Positions 7,194-15,134 of a stretch of DNA of 48,188 nt are shown piece after piece. Made by a program: the position numbers and the translations under genes. Within the stretch, counting starts at the first letter, position 1, and each line of letters begins with the position of its first letter. Origin of the DNA: an uncultured Lachnospiraceae bacterium (GTDB taxonomy: Bacteria; Bacillota; Clostridia; Lachnospirales; Lachnospiraceae); assembly GCA_944381485.1 (NCBI GenBank), contig CALWLI010000017.1, positions 1 to 48,188 on the forward strand, in the 5' to 3' direction. The notes beneath the pieces were generated by a model. That model had not been told where the DNA came from. It worked only from the letters and a program-made list of their open reading frames with translations, and searched no databases.

Positions 7194-8516
7194 TCAACAT
7201 CCTCTACCTGCTGCAAATCCTGTCGAAAATGCAAGCTGTAAATTGTAGCCCCCTGTGACAGCATCGATATCAAGGACCTCTCCCGCAAAGTATAGTCCCT
7301 TCACCTTTTTGCTCTCCATGGTCTTGGGATTGATGTCCTTTACGGATATTCCGCCCTGAGTGATTATAGCCTCGTTGAAATCTCTTGTGCCTGTAATGGT
7401 AAAGGAAAGGTCTTTGGTGACAGAAATAAGTTTTTCCCTCTCCCTCTTACTTATTGAGTTTACCTTCTTATGAGGATCTATGCCGCTTCTTTTTATTATT
7501 ACCGGCAAAAGCTTCAGAGGAAAGAGCTTTGATATAGCGTTTTCAAAGTTTTTGTTTATGTTCTCCGAAAAATCTCTCAGTATCCTCTCGTCAAGCTTCT
7601 CCTTAGTAAGGGCAGGCTTTAAGTCTATGTGAAGCACGAATCTCTCACCTTCACGCAATGCTCTTGTAATGTAAGATGAGGCGCTCAATATGACAGGGCC
7701 GCTTGCTCCGAAATGAGTAAAAAGCATCTCTCCGAAGTCAGAGTAAACCGTCTTACTGTCATTTCTCACAGGGCTTATCCTTATCTCTATGTTTCTTAAA
7801 CTCAGACCCTGCATGGCCTTGGCATCGTTTTCAAGAAGCTCCAGTGGAACAAGGGCAGGTGTGGGAGCATTGAGCTCATGCCCAAAGCTCTCGGCAAACC
7901 TGTAGCCGTCCCCTGTGCTTCCTGTGGTCTGATATGAAAATCCCCCTGTGCAGACTATGACCTTCCTTGAAAGTATTATCTCAGGCTTTCCCCTTTTGTC
8001 TGTACATCTAAGCTCAAAGTCTCCCTCATCCGTATCCTTAAAGGCTGAGTCTCCGGAGGCATCATCTGCCTTGGGGGCTTCGGGAACAATGTTTTCTGTA
8101 TTCCTTTTTGTGATCTCTTTGACCTCTGTGTTAAGCTTTATCTTTACGTTCAGCTCCCTCAATATCTTCTCCAGAGCTCTTGTTATATCACTTGCCTTGT
8201 CGGAGACCGGAAATACACGCTCTCCCCTCTCAGTCTTAAGAGGGCAGCCCGCCTCCTCTATCATCTCCATGAGATCCCTGTTGAAAAAACCTCTTAAAGA
8301 GGAGAACATAAATCTGCTGTTTGTGACTATAGCTCTCAGAAAATCATCAAAATCACAGGCATTGGTCACGTTGCAGCGGCCCTTGCCTGTGATGTATATC
8401 TTTTTCCCGAGCTTTTCATTTTTTTCTATGAGAAGTACGCTGTGTCCCTCCCTCGCTGCGGATATTGCTGCCATCATTCCTGCAGCTCCGCCTCCTATGA
8501 CTGCGATTTCTTCCAT
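7194..8516 (-). CDS. NAD(P)/FAD-dependent oxidoreductase, HI0933/BaiN family
   Basis: A flavoprotein of about 440 residues. The N-terminal FAD-binding Rossmann motif is GGGAAGMMAA, and the family signature GKKIYITGKGRCNVTNA follows. The C-terminal part has GLYFAGEVLDIDAVTGGYN, which closes over the FAD. Members of this family were annotated as BaiN-type bile acid dehydrogenases or as RNA/tellurite-related oxidoreductases, but the physiological substrate is generally unknown. The frame is open from a TTG at 8534, but I prefer the ATG at 8516 because MEEIAVIGGG is the normal N-terminus. A segment around residues 145-170 is variable and acidic. It has its own strong promoter, and no terminator is seen downstream. 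Confidence 0.9.
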   Translation of the reverse strand: MEEIAVIGGGAAGMMAAISAAREGHSVLLIEKNEKLGKKIYITGKGRCNVTNACDFDDFLRAIVTNSRFMFSSLRGFFNRDLMEMIEEAGCPLKTERGERVFPVSDKASDITRALEKILRELNVKIKLNTEVKEITKRNTENIVPEAPKADDASGDSAFKDTDEGDFELRCTDKRGKPEIILSRKVIVCTGGFSYQTTGSTGDGYRFAESFGHELNAPTPALVPLELLENDAKAMQGLSLRNIEIRISPVRNDSKTVYSDFGEMLFTHFGASGPVILSASSYITRALREGERFVLHIDLKPALTKEKLDERILRDFSENINKNFENAISKLFPLKLLPVIIKRSGIDPHKKVNSISKREREKLISVTKDLSFTITGTRDFNEAIITQGGISVKDINPKTMESKKVKGLYFAGEVLDIDAVTGGYNLQLAFSTGFAAGRGC

Positions 8517-8583
8517 TATCCCTTGACTTGGCAACAGGGATACTGCTGCCCCTTCCTGTGTTTTTGCTTATATTCAGCTTCTA

Positions 8584-8612
8584 ATTTTACATTACAGAAA
8601 ACTACATGTCAA
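8584..8612 (-). promoter_or_regulatory. Strong predicted promoter of the HI0933-family gene
   Basis: On the minus strand a perfect TTGACA (8607-8612), a 17-base spacer and TAAAAT (8584-8589) lie about 65 bases before the ATG at 8516. Confidence 0.75.
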
Positions 8613-8633
8613 AGATAAATAAATTTAAGCGCA

Positions 8634-8663
8634 AAAATGCCGGCAGCTCTTCCTGCCGGCATT
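8634..8663 (-). terminator. Terminator of galE
   Basis: A perfect stem AATGCCGGCAG ... CTGCCGGCATT with a short loop is followed by a T run on the minus strand, 50 bases beyond the galE stop. The plus strand has no T run of note after the stem. Confidence 0.9.
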
Positions 8664-8712
8664 AAAACACAAATTTACATTAAGCCTTTATATCCCAACT
8701 CTGTCTTCAAGA

Positions 8713-9759
8713 TTACGAAAGGCACATCTTTACCTCTGAGTTATCGCCGTAACCGTCGGGATTCTTGGACTGCCAGTTGTAGGAGTCACGGCACATATCC
8801 TCAATGTTCTTCTCGGCCTTCCAGCCCATCTCCTTCTCAGCTCTCTCCGGATTGCAATAGCAGGTTGCCACGTCTCCGGGGCGTCTCGGATCTATGACAT
8901 AGGGTATCTTCTTTCCGCAGGCCTTCTCATAGGCATGAATTACGTCGAGGACAGAATATCCGTGGCCTGTTCCAAGATTGCATACAAATACTCCGGGGTT
9001 CTCTTCCAGCTTTCTTATGGCTGCCACATGTCCCTTTGCAAGGTCAACTACGTGGATATAGTCTCTCACTCCTGTTCCGTCGGGAGTGTCATAGTCGTCT
9101 CCGAATACGTGAAGCTCGGATCTCTTTCCTACAGCTACCTGAGCTATGTAAGGCACCAGATTGTTGGGTATTCCCTTGGGATCCTCACCCAAAAGTCCGC
9201 TCTCGTGGGCTCCTATGGGATTGAAGTATCTGAGAAGTATTACATTCCAGTCCTTGTCGGCTCTGTTTACATCTGTCAGTATCTGCTCTATCATGCCCTT
9301 GGTCTGACCGTAAGGGTTTGTGATCTCCCCCTTGGGGCAGTTCTCACTTATGGGTATCTCCTTGGGATCGCCGTATACCGTGGCTGAGGATGAAAAGATG
9401 ATGTTCTTGCAGCCGTGCTTCCTCATCACATCGCAGAGGAGAAGAAGGCCTGTCAAATTGTTATAATAGTACTCCAGAGGTTTTGCCACAGACTCTCCGA
9501 CAGCCTTATAGCCTGCAAACATTATAGCCGCCTCGGGCTTTTCAGCATCAAATATCTCGGATATCTTTTTCTCATCAAGGAGATCAGCCTCATAAAACTT
9601 GACTTTTTTCCCTGTGATAGTCTCTATCCTCTCAATAGCCTTTCTGCTGGAATTGTAGAGGTTATCAACCACTATTGGCTCATATCCCTCGTTAAGAAGC
9701 TCTACACAAGTATGGCTTCCTATATACCCGGCGCCGCCTGCAACTAAAATCTTTTTCAT
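8713..9759 (-). CDS. galE: UDP-glucose 4-epimerase
   Basis: A 348-residue extended short-chain dehydrogenase/reductase that interconverts UDP-glucose and UDP-galactose. It has the NAD-binding GGAGYIGSH motif at the N-terminus, the catalytic Ser region SSSATVYG and the catalytic YxxxK (PYGQTK). NPIGAHESG, GTGVRDYIHVVD and RRPGDVATCY are classic GalE signatures. The start has GGAGGTG seven to eight bases upstream. It is expressed as a single gene from an extended -10 promoter and ends at a strong terminator. It may supply UDP-galactose to the polysaccharide locus at the other end of the window, but it is not linked to it. Confidence 0.97.
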   Translation of the reverse strand: MKKILVAGGAGYIGSHTCVELLNEGYEPIVVDNLYNSSRKAIERIETITGKKVKFYEADLLDEKKISEIFDAEKPEAAIMFAGYKAVGESVAKPLEYYYNNLTGLLLLCDVMRKHGCKNIIFSSSATVYGDPKEIPISENCPKGEITNPYGQTKGMIEQILTDVNRADKDWNVILLRYFNPIGAHESGLLGEDPKGIPNNLVPYIAQVAVGKRSELHVFGDDYDTPDGTGVRDYIHVVDLAKGHVAAIRKLEENPGVFVCNLGTGHGYSVLDVIHAYEKACGKKIPYVIDPRRPGDVATCYCNPERAEKEMGWKAEKNIEDMCRDSYNWQSKNPDGYGDNSEVKMCLS

Positions 9760-9799
9760 AAAACACCTCCGGAGCTTATTTGTTTTCTTATCGAAAATG

Positions 9800-9808
9800 A
9801 TTATAACA
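9800..9808 (-). promoter_or_regulatory. Extended -10 promoter of galE
   Basis: On the minus strand TGTTATAAT gives an extended -10 element about 45 bases upstream of galE. The -35 position falls in the terminator of the preceding operon and is poor, as extended -10 promoters allow. Confidence 0.5.
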
Positions 9809-9810
9809 TG

Positions 9811-9837
9811 AAAGAGGGCCTTCGTTTAGCCCTCTTT
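9811..9837. terminator. Hairpin after the ABC permease gene
   Basis: AAAGAGGGC and GCCCTCTTT pair perfectly around a nine-base loop, about 60 bases past the permease stop. The minus strand continues TTTCATG, so the T run is short; it is probably the terminator of the ABC operon. Confidence 0.65.
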
Positions 9838-9894
9838 GTTATGAATTTCAAAGATATTTTGATAAATCATCCTGTTAAATCAAACATTCACTGT

Positions 9895-11283
9895 CTACTC
9901 GTTTCGTATAGCAGAGAGAGGTGAAAGCTTCATGGCCCTCCTTGAGGGGAAGAAGCCCGCCAGCATTCCTATTATGACTGCAAAGACAAGTGCCGTAAGT
10001 ATGAGCCAGAGAGGTATCCTCGATATATTTCCGGGGCCGTCCATTCCCGGCATGATATATCCGTTCATCATCTGATTTCTTATATAGAGTTTATTTATTA
10101 TGAAGGATACCCCATAGCTTATTCCTATACCTGCTGTTCCTCCCATAAGTCCTATGCATCCTGACTCTATGAGGAACATATCTCTGATATTTCCCATATC
10201 ACAGCCCAACACCTTCATGACGCCTATCTCCTTTGTCCTCTCATATATGGACATCATCATGGTATTGGCTATGCCTATGGCTGCCACCAAGAGGGATACC
10301 GCTCCTATTCCTCCCAACACTGCCTGCTGTATCTGCATGGTCTTTTTGTTCTGCTCTACCCACTCCATGTTGGAATTTGCCTGATAGCCCATAGCAGCAA
10401 TTGCATCCTGAACAGACTTCACATTGTCCATATCGTCCACATAGACTGCCGCATTGTCATATACGAAATAGTTTAGGGCTTTGCCCTTCTTGTCTGTGGG
10501 CTGTCCGGGAATAGGCTCCTTCCTGTATATGGATTTGAGCTTTGATTTTAAAGCCTCCACATTGCAATATGTGCTGTAGCTGTACTGTCCCCAGTCGTCA
10601 GGGCTTCCCTTTACAAGCCCTGCTGTGGGCACGATATATTTTTTTGGGGGCTTAACCTTAGGCTGCCCCGAATCCTGACTCATATCCTGAGACTGAGGAG
10701 CCTGGCTCTGATAATATGCCGAGGTGTCGAATATGATAAATACAGGCTTTCCCATAAGATCCACATCCGGATCCTCATAGTTAGTATAATATCCCTCTCC
10801 TGTTTTTGAATTACTGAAGTCTCTTATGACCGAGTTTCCGTACAGGAATTCCAGATTTTTCTCGTCAAGGGGTATGCTTCCCTCCCCCACATCTATCTGC
10901 TCCAGGTACTCCCTGCTGACTCCCATAAGCTGAAGATTTGCCTCGTAAACTCCCTGCTTCGCTATGACATTGGTCCTTAAAACAGGGCTTGTTCCTGTCA
11001 CATGGGGGATATGTTCAAAGCTCTCCAGCACCTCGTCAGTAATATATTTCTGTTCTTCCGAGGATCCGTCCCCGAACATGCCTCCCTGCCAAACATCTAT
11101 GGTGGTAAGGCTTGCGTAGGACTCTATGCTTTCCGTCTGAAGCTCAGCCTGGCCTATACCTAGAGAGACCATGACAACGATGGAAGCTGTGCCGATTATA
11201 ACACCCAGCACTGTGAGAAATGTTCTCAGCTTCCTTCGCTTCAGATTATTTATGCTAAGTCTCAGAAGATCACTAAATTTCAT
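9895..11283 (-). CDS. MacB/FtsX-type ABC transporter permease
   Basis: A 462-residue permease of the MacB/LolCE type VII ABC superfamily. It has one N-terminal helix (about residues 22-45), a long extracytoplasmic domain (about 46-325) and three C-terminal helices; the FtsX-type motif ANTMMMSIYERTKEIGVMKVLG follows the second helix, and the end is FFPSRRAMKLSPLSAIRNE. Such permeases do not carry substrate through the membrane but transmit ATP-driven motion to an extracytoplasmic partner. The start overlaps the upstream gene by 11 bases, so it belongs to the four-gene operon starting at 14884. The extracytoplasmic domain has a Gln/Pro/Ser-rich insertion near residues 190-215. Confidence 0.92.
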   Translation of the reverse strand: MKFSDLLRLSINNLKRRKLRTFLTVLGVIIGTASIVVMVSLGIGQAELQTESIESYASLTTIDVWQGGMFGDGSSEEQKYITDEVLESFEHIPHVTGTSPVLRTNVIAKQGVYEANLQLMGVSREYLEQIDVGEGSIPLDEKNLEFLYGNSVIRDFSNSKTGEGYYTNYEDPDVDLMGKPVFIIFDTSAYYQSQAPQSQDMSQDSGQPKVKPPKKYIVPTAGLVKGSPDDWGQYSYSTYCNVEALKSKLKSIYRKEPIPGQPTDKKGKALNYFVYDNAAVYVDDMDNVKSVQDAIAAMGYQANSNMEWVEQNKKTMQIQQAVLGGIGAVSLLVAAIGIANTMMMSIYERTKEIGVMKVLGCDMGNIRDMFLIESGCIGLMGGTAGIGISYGVSFIINKLYIRNQMMNGYIMPGMDGPGNISRIPLWLILTALVFAVIIGMLAGFFPSRRAMKLSPLSAIRNE

Positions 11284-13360
11284 CGTCGCTTTCCGTTATG
11301 TCTTCCTCTTCCTTTTTCTTCTTTCTCTTCTTGATGATCACTGCCGCCGCCACTGCTGCTGCAGCTGCAAGGGCAGCAGGCACAGCTACCTTTATGATAC
11401 CTCCGCTCTCCTCCGGCTCCGCCATATCGTTCATGTCAGGCATATATATGTCGTCAGGCATCTCCGGAGTTACCATGAGTTCAAATTCCTTTTCCATGCT
11501 GCTCTCGCTGCCGTTTTCATCCTCATATTTTATGACAGCCTTTACCATGCCCTCATCCATGGTCTCCGCAACAGCCGTGAGCATTACGTCAACATTTCCT
11601 GTCTCTCCGGGCTTTATATTTCCTATATAGGAATTATTTGCCTTTATGCTGTCTCCCTCAAAGTTTACGGAGACATTGTAGAGAGTTACCTTTCCTGTAT
11701 TGTTTATTCCGAACATGACGTTTGTCTCCGAGCCGACTTCTATGCTTGAAGGAGATACCTCAAAGGAAGAGGTGGAAAGCTTGGCATATTGATATACAGG
11801 TACATCTACGGATACAGTCTCCTCCGCGTTCTTGAATTCAGGAGAGTCGTACTGCTCCTTTATGTTTATCTTATATGAGCCCTGGGCTATACCTGCCCTT
11901 GATGTATAGCTCATCCTCACCTCAGAGGTGGCCCCTGCAGGCAGGGAGTTTATTACGACAGAGTTTGCCCCGTTTTCCGTGGAGAACACAGCACTCTTAT
12001 CCTCGGAGCTCTCCTCGGATGAGAAGGTGAGAAGTATATTGTCCGCAGGTATATCCTTGGAGGCATTCTTTATGTTCACTATGAGATTAAAGCTTTCCCC
12101 CGCGTATACCTTCTCAGGCTCAAGTCTGTAGCTGTCCACTATAAGCCTTGCCTTTGTGGAGGTGTTGGCGTTCCACTCTGCGGTCTCGTCCTCCTTCGCC
12201 TTATTGTTGACATGGACGTAGAAGGTCTGAGTCTCCTTGTAAAGTGTGCCCTCCGGCACCTTCCTGAACTCTATGGTATAGGTCAGCGGATAGTCTCCCG
12301 TGTAGGTCTCCTCATTTATGGCCATACTGTAAGGTACGGGAACTATCTCTCCCATCTTTATCGTGTCATAATGTCTGTCATAGTTGCCCTCGTTTATGTT
12401 GAAGGGGAAGGAGGAGGCCTTTTCGCCCTCTCCTGAAAGGTTCATGTGCATGGTGACATCGTAGACATCGCTGTCCCCCACGTTTTTGAGGTTTACATTG
12501 TAGTTCATGACCTGAGGATAGGTGCCCTGAGGAGTGAGCTGGCCTTCACCCAGTGAGAAGTAATCCTCGGTGCCCAGCTTGTTTGCATCGGTCTCTGTCC
12601 CCTCTATATAGACGTTTATATACTCCGTCTTTGCATTTCCCTTGAAATCCGCAGCCTTCTGAGGTGGAATATTATAATATATGGTCACCGGGATGGCATA
12701 GTAGCCCTCCTTTATGTCATGCCTTACTGTAACGGTAAAGGACACCTCCTTGTACTCATTTCTGTTTATACTCGGAAAATACACATCCTGGGTAAAAAGG
12801 TTCTGCGTCACCTCAAAGGGATAATCGCCGGTATCCATAGGCATAGCGTAGTATACCCTTCCGTAGCTCTCATGCATGTCATTTTGGCCCTGAGCTCGTC
12901 CCGCCTCCCATATCCTCTTAAGATATTCCTTATCTTTTCCGCTTGAGCTTCCGCCCTTATTCTCGTTTAAATAGTCGGAATACCATTCCTGAAACTCCGG
13001 ATCATCCACAGTATCATCTATTATGGTGTCTGAGCTTGGATTTTTTATGAGAAGATAGGACTCATCATTTGAGAGCCTGACATGAACGTCAGTTATCCTC
13101 TCCGAGTGGGGATTGTTAAGCCCCGCTGTCTCTGTATACCCCACATTCATCTTTATTACCATAGTAGTCCCCGCCTCCGCCTTGGGAGTGGTATTGTAGG
13201 GATGAATGAAGGTATTCATATTTGTATCGTGATAATCGGCGTAGGCTGTCTTTATGTCTCCTTGAAGCAGGGATCCGGATATGCCTGCAAATGCCAAAAG
13301 AAATGCTGCAGCCCTACACATTATTTTTGATTTTCCCTTTTTCCTGTCTTTTATCATCAT
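11273..13360 (-). CDS. Large surface protein with CARDB/NEW3-like domains, membrane anchored
   Basis: A 695-residue type I membrane protein. It has a signal peptide (basic N-terminus, hydrophobic core, likely cleavage after TAYA near residue 41), a long extracellular region and one C-terminal helix (about 655-676) that is almost pure Ala/Val. A short cytoplasmic tail of Lys then Asp/Glu follows. The extracellular region contains repeated Ig-like segments of the CARDB/alpha-galactosidase NEW3 type, with phrases such as NLIVNIKNASKDIPADNI and VMFGINNTGKVTLYNVSVNF that typify the COG1361 group. It lies between its ATPase and permease genes, with a four-base overlap to the former. I infer a periplasm-like adaptor working with the MacB-type permease, analogous in position to MacA but unrelated in fold. 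Confidence 0.75.
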   Translation of the reverse strand: MMIKDRKKGKSKIMCRAAAFLLAFAGISGSLLQGDIKTAYADYHDTNMNTFIHPYNTTPKAEAGTTMVIKMNVGYTETAGLNNPHSERITDVHVRLSNDESYLLIKNPSSDTIIDDTVDDPEFQEWYSDYLNENKGGSSSGKDKEYLKRIWEAGRAQGQNDMHESYGRVYYAMPMDTGDYPFEVTQNLFTQDVYFPSINRNEYKEVSFTVTVRHDIKEGYYAIPVTIYYNIPPQKAADFKGNAKTEYINVYIEGTETDANKLGTEDYFSLGEGQLTPQGTYPQVMNYNVNLKNVGDSDVYDVTMHMNLSGEGEKASSFPFNINEGNYDRHYDTIKMGEIVPVPYSMAINEETYTGDYPLTYTIEFRKVPEGTLYKETQTFYVHVNNKAKEDETAEWNANTSTKARLIVDSYRLEPEKVYAGESFNLIVNIKNASKDIPADNILLTFSSEESSEDKSAVFSTENGANSVVINSLPAGATSEVRMSYTSRAGIAQGSYKINIKEQYDSPEFKNAEETVSVDVPVYQYAKLSTSSFEVSPSSIEVGSETNVMFGINNTGKVTLYNVSVNFEGDSIKANNSYIGNIKPGETGNVDVMLTAVAETMDEGMVKAVIKYEDENGSESSMEKEFELMVTPEMPDDIYMPDMNDMAEPEESGGIIKVAVPAALAAAAAVAAAVIIKKRKKKKEEEDITESDDEI

Positions 13361-14133
13361 GCTTCCGTACCTTCGGAGAGTCCGAGGCTTAGCTCAAGCT
13401 CCTCTTTCTCAGTCTCCGCCCCCTCTATCTCCGTTCCTCTCTCTCCATATTCGATGCTTACTATCTTTCCGTCCACTATCCTTATCCGTTTGTCCGCGTA
13501 GGCTGCAATGGTATTGTCGTGAGTGACCATTACTAAGGTTTTTCCCTGTTCTCTGACTACTCTCTGCATCAGCCTGAGCACATCCATAGTAGTCTTCGAA
13601 TCAAGATTTCCTGTGGGCTCGTCGGCAAATATGATCTTCGGATCCACCACCATGGCCCTCGCTATGCCTATCCTCTGCTGCTGTCCTCCCGACATCTGGT
13701 TCGGCATATGCCTCGCCTGATCCGCAACCCCCATGAGTTCAAGGTACTTAGCGGCTTTCTTCTCCCTGACAGACCTTGAGACCCCTTTAAACATCAAGGG
13801 CATAGCCACGTTTTCAAGGCCGTTCATAGTGTTCAAAAGGTTGTAGGACTGAAATATGAATCCCACGTTATCTCGTCTGAAGGCCACAAGCTGCTTCTCG
13901 TTCATCTTGTCCACCCGCTTCGAGCCTATAGTTATCTCCCCCTTTGTAGGAGGCTCAAGCCCCGCAAGCATATTTAAAAGGGTGGACTTTCCTGAGCCGG
14001 ATGTGCCTACTATGGCCACAAATTCCCCTTTGTAAATGTCAAAGCTGACACCGTTTAAGGCATAGACCTTGTTTGTCCCAACCCTGTATATCTTGTACAG
14101 ATTTCTGACCTTTATGATGGGTCTGTTATCCAT
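13357..14133 (-). CDS. ABC transporter ATP-binding protein, MacB/LolD type
   Basis: A 258-residue nucleotide-binding subunit. Walker A is GTSGSGKST, the Q-loop is FQSYNLLNTMNGLENV, the signature is MSGGQQQRIGIARAM, Walker B is IIFADEPTGNLDS and the H-loop is MVTHD. The NLD after Walker B and the YNLL Q-loop place it with LolD/MacB/FtsE-like ATPases that partner FtsX-type permeases. The C-terminal 30 residues are an acidic Glu-rich extension. It overlaps the preceding gene by eight bases and the following one by four. Confidence 0.93.
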   Translation of the reverse strand: MDNRPIIKVRNLYKIYRVGTNKVYALNGVSFDIYKGEFVAIVGTSGSGKSTLLNMLAGLEPPTKGEITIGSKRVDKMNEKQLVAFRRDNVGFIFQSYNLLNTMNGLENVAMPLMFKGVSRSVREKKAAKYLELMGVADQARHMPNQMSGGQQQRIGIARAMVVDPKIIFADEPTGNLDSKTTMDVLRLMQRVVREQGKTLVMVTHDNTIAAYADKRIRIVDGKIVSIEYGERGTEIEGAETEKEELELSLGLSEGTEA

Positions 14134-14884
14134 TATATGTTCCTCTTATATTTCTTATACCGCCCAAAACAAGCGATTCCTGACCGTAATATTTTCCTGA
14201 TGTTAAAGTAAGGAGCACTATCTTTTTGTCATCGATCTGACGTATGTTGACTTCCGCCCTAAGGCTTATGTCATCCTCCAAAAGCGGGGATTCCTTTCCC
14301 GGATTCTTCTGCCTGTAGTCCTCCTTTACGGCATTTCCATAGTCAAATATATAGGAGTCATATACATATCCTCCTATGTTCTTCTCAGACTTTGCCACAT
14401 AAGCTTCATAGCCCTTAGCCCCCACAGAAGCCATGGACAGTGAGGTCCCCACCGAGTCATTGTCAACGGCGGTTCCGTCAGCTCTTACAGCAGGCATGTA
14501 GAACAGTGCAAAAACAAGGCTGTCATTTAAGTCATAGAGCTTGTCGTTTCTGTAAGCCTCCATGTACTCAGGGCAAACCAAAAGAATATCTGTGGCCTCC
14601 CCGCCGTCATACACGGAATCCTCCGGCTCATAGTATATCTCGCTGTACATTTCCTTTCCGGTCTGTACCGTAAAGCCGTGGGGGATGCTTATACTCATAT
14701 TGGCCCAGCCATTTGTAAATGTATAGCCTGAGACTGTGCCGAAATCAAAATTCGTGTTTGAATATACCTCATCTGCTCCGTAGGATGTAAATATTCTTCC
14801 TTCCTGTGAGCTAAATATAAGGACCGCTGCCGTAAGTACTGCCGCCTTCCTCATTAAAAAACTTTTTTTATGTGTAAATTTCAT
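14126..14884 (-). CDS. Secreted protein of the ABC cluster, unrecognised
   Basis: About 252 residues. I place the start at the ATG at 14884 because GAGGA stands five bases upstream; the ATG at 14896 has no such site. A signal peptide (basic KKSFLMRKAA, then a hydrophobic core, with a likely cleavage near SYGADEV) is followed by a soluble domain containing ANMSISIPHGFTVQTG and, further on, VLLTLTSGKYYGQES. It has no lipobox Cys and no membrane helix after the signal. It is the first gene of the operon and overlaps the ATPase gene, so it is probably a partner, sensor or substrate of the exporter; the sequence does not say which. Confidence 0.65.
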   Translation of the reverse strand: MKFTHKKSFLMRKAAVLTAAVLIFSSQEGRIFTSYGADEVYSNTNFDFGTVSGYTFTNGWANMSISIPHGFTVQTGKEMYSEIYYEPEDSVYDGGEATDILLVCPEYMEAYRNDKLYDLNDSLVFALFYMPAVRADGTAVDNDSVGTSLSMASVGAKGYEAYVAKSEKNIGGYVYDSYIFDYGNAVKEDYRQKNPGKESPLLEDDISLRAEVNIRQIDDKKIVLLTLTSGKYYGQESLVLGGIRNIRGTYNG

Positions 14885-14918
14885 TTTTATCCTCATAGGG
14901 CCGAGTCTGTTTCTGTCA

Positions 14919-14927
14919 ATTATATCA
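14919..14927 (-). promoter_or_regulatory. Extended -10 promoter of the ABC operon
   Basis: On the minus strand TGATATAAT lies about 35 bases before the chosen start. The matching -35 is weak. A second TATACT element lies further up (near 14988). Confidence 0.45.
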
Positions 14928-15047
14928 CAGATTTTTATAGGGGCCTCTTAAATTAACCTTAACTGAGATCCTTGCTTTCCTTATGTCAGTATAGCATATA
15001 TAAACTTTTCGTTTGTTACTTTTTTCTTTCAAAGCTTAACTGTGGCA

Positions 15048-15090
15048 TAAAAAAGAGACCTGACCCTTAAATTATGGGACCGGCCTCTTA
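15048..15090 (-). terminator. Terminator of serS
   Basis: On the minus strand AAGAGGCCGGTCCC and GGGTCAGGTCTCTT pair with two mismatches around a nine-base AT-rich loop, followed by six T. It stands 45 bases past the serS stop and ends the serS transcript. Confidence 0.85.
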
Positions 15091-15134
15091 TTTTATCTTC
15101 ATTTTAAGAGCTTATATCGTTCTCTTTTTCTCTT

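Noticed and set aside
7948-8526. Plus-strand frame of 192 codons over the flavoprotein gene
   Set aside because: Ser/Leu-rich composition is typical of antisense reading of a coding region; the FAD and family motifs are all on the minus strand.
11340-11400. GC-rich tandem repeat near 11340
   Set aside because: It is the Ala/Val codon run of the C-terminal membrane helix of the CARDB protein, not a DNA repeat element.
11171-11749. Plus-strand frame of 192 codons near the CARDB protein gene
   Set aside because: It runs antisense across two coupled minus-strand genes and has no start signal.
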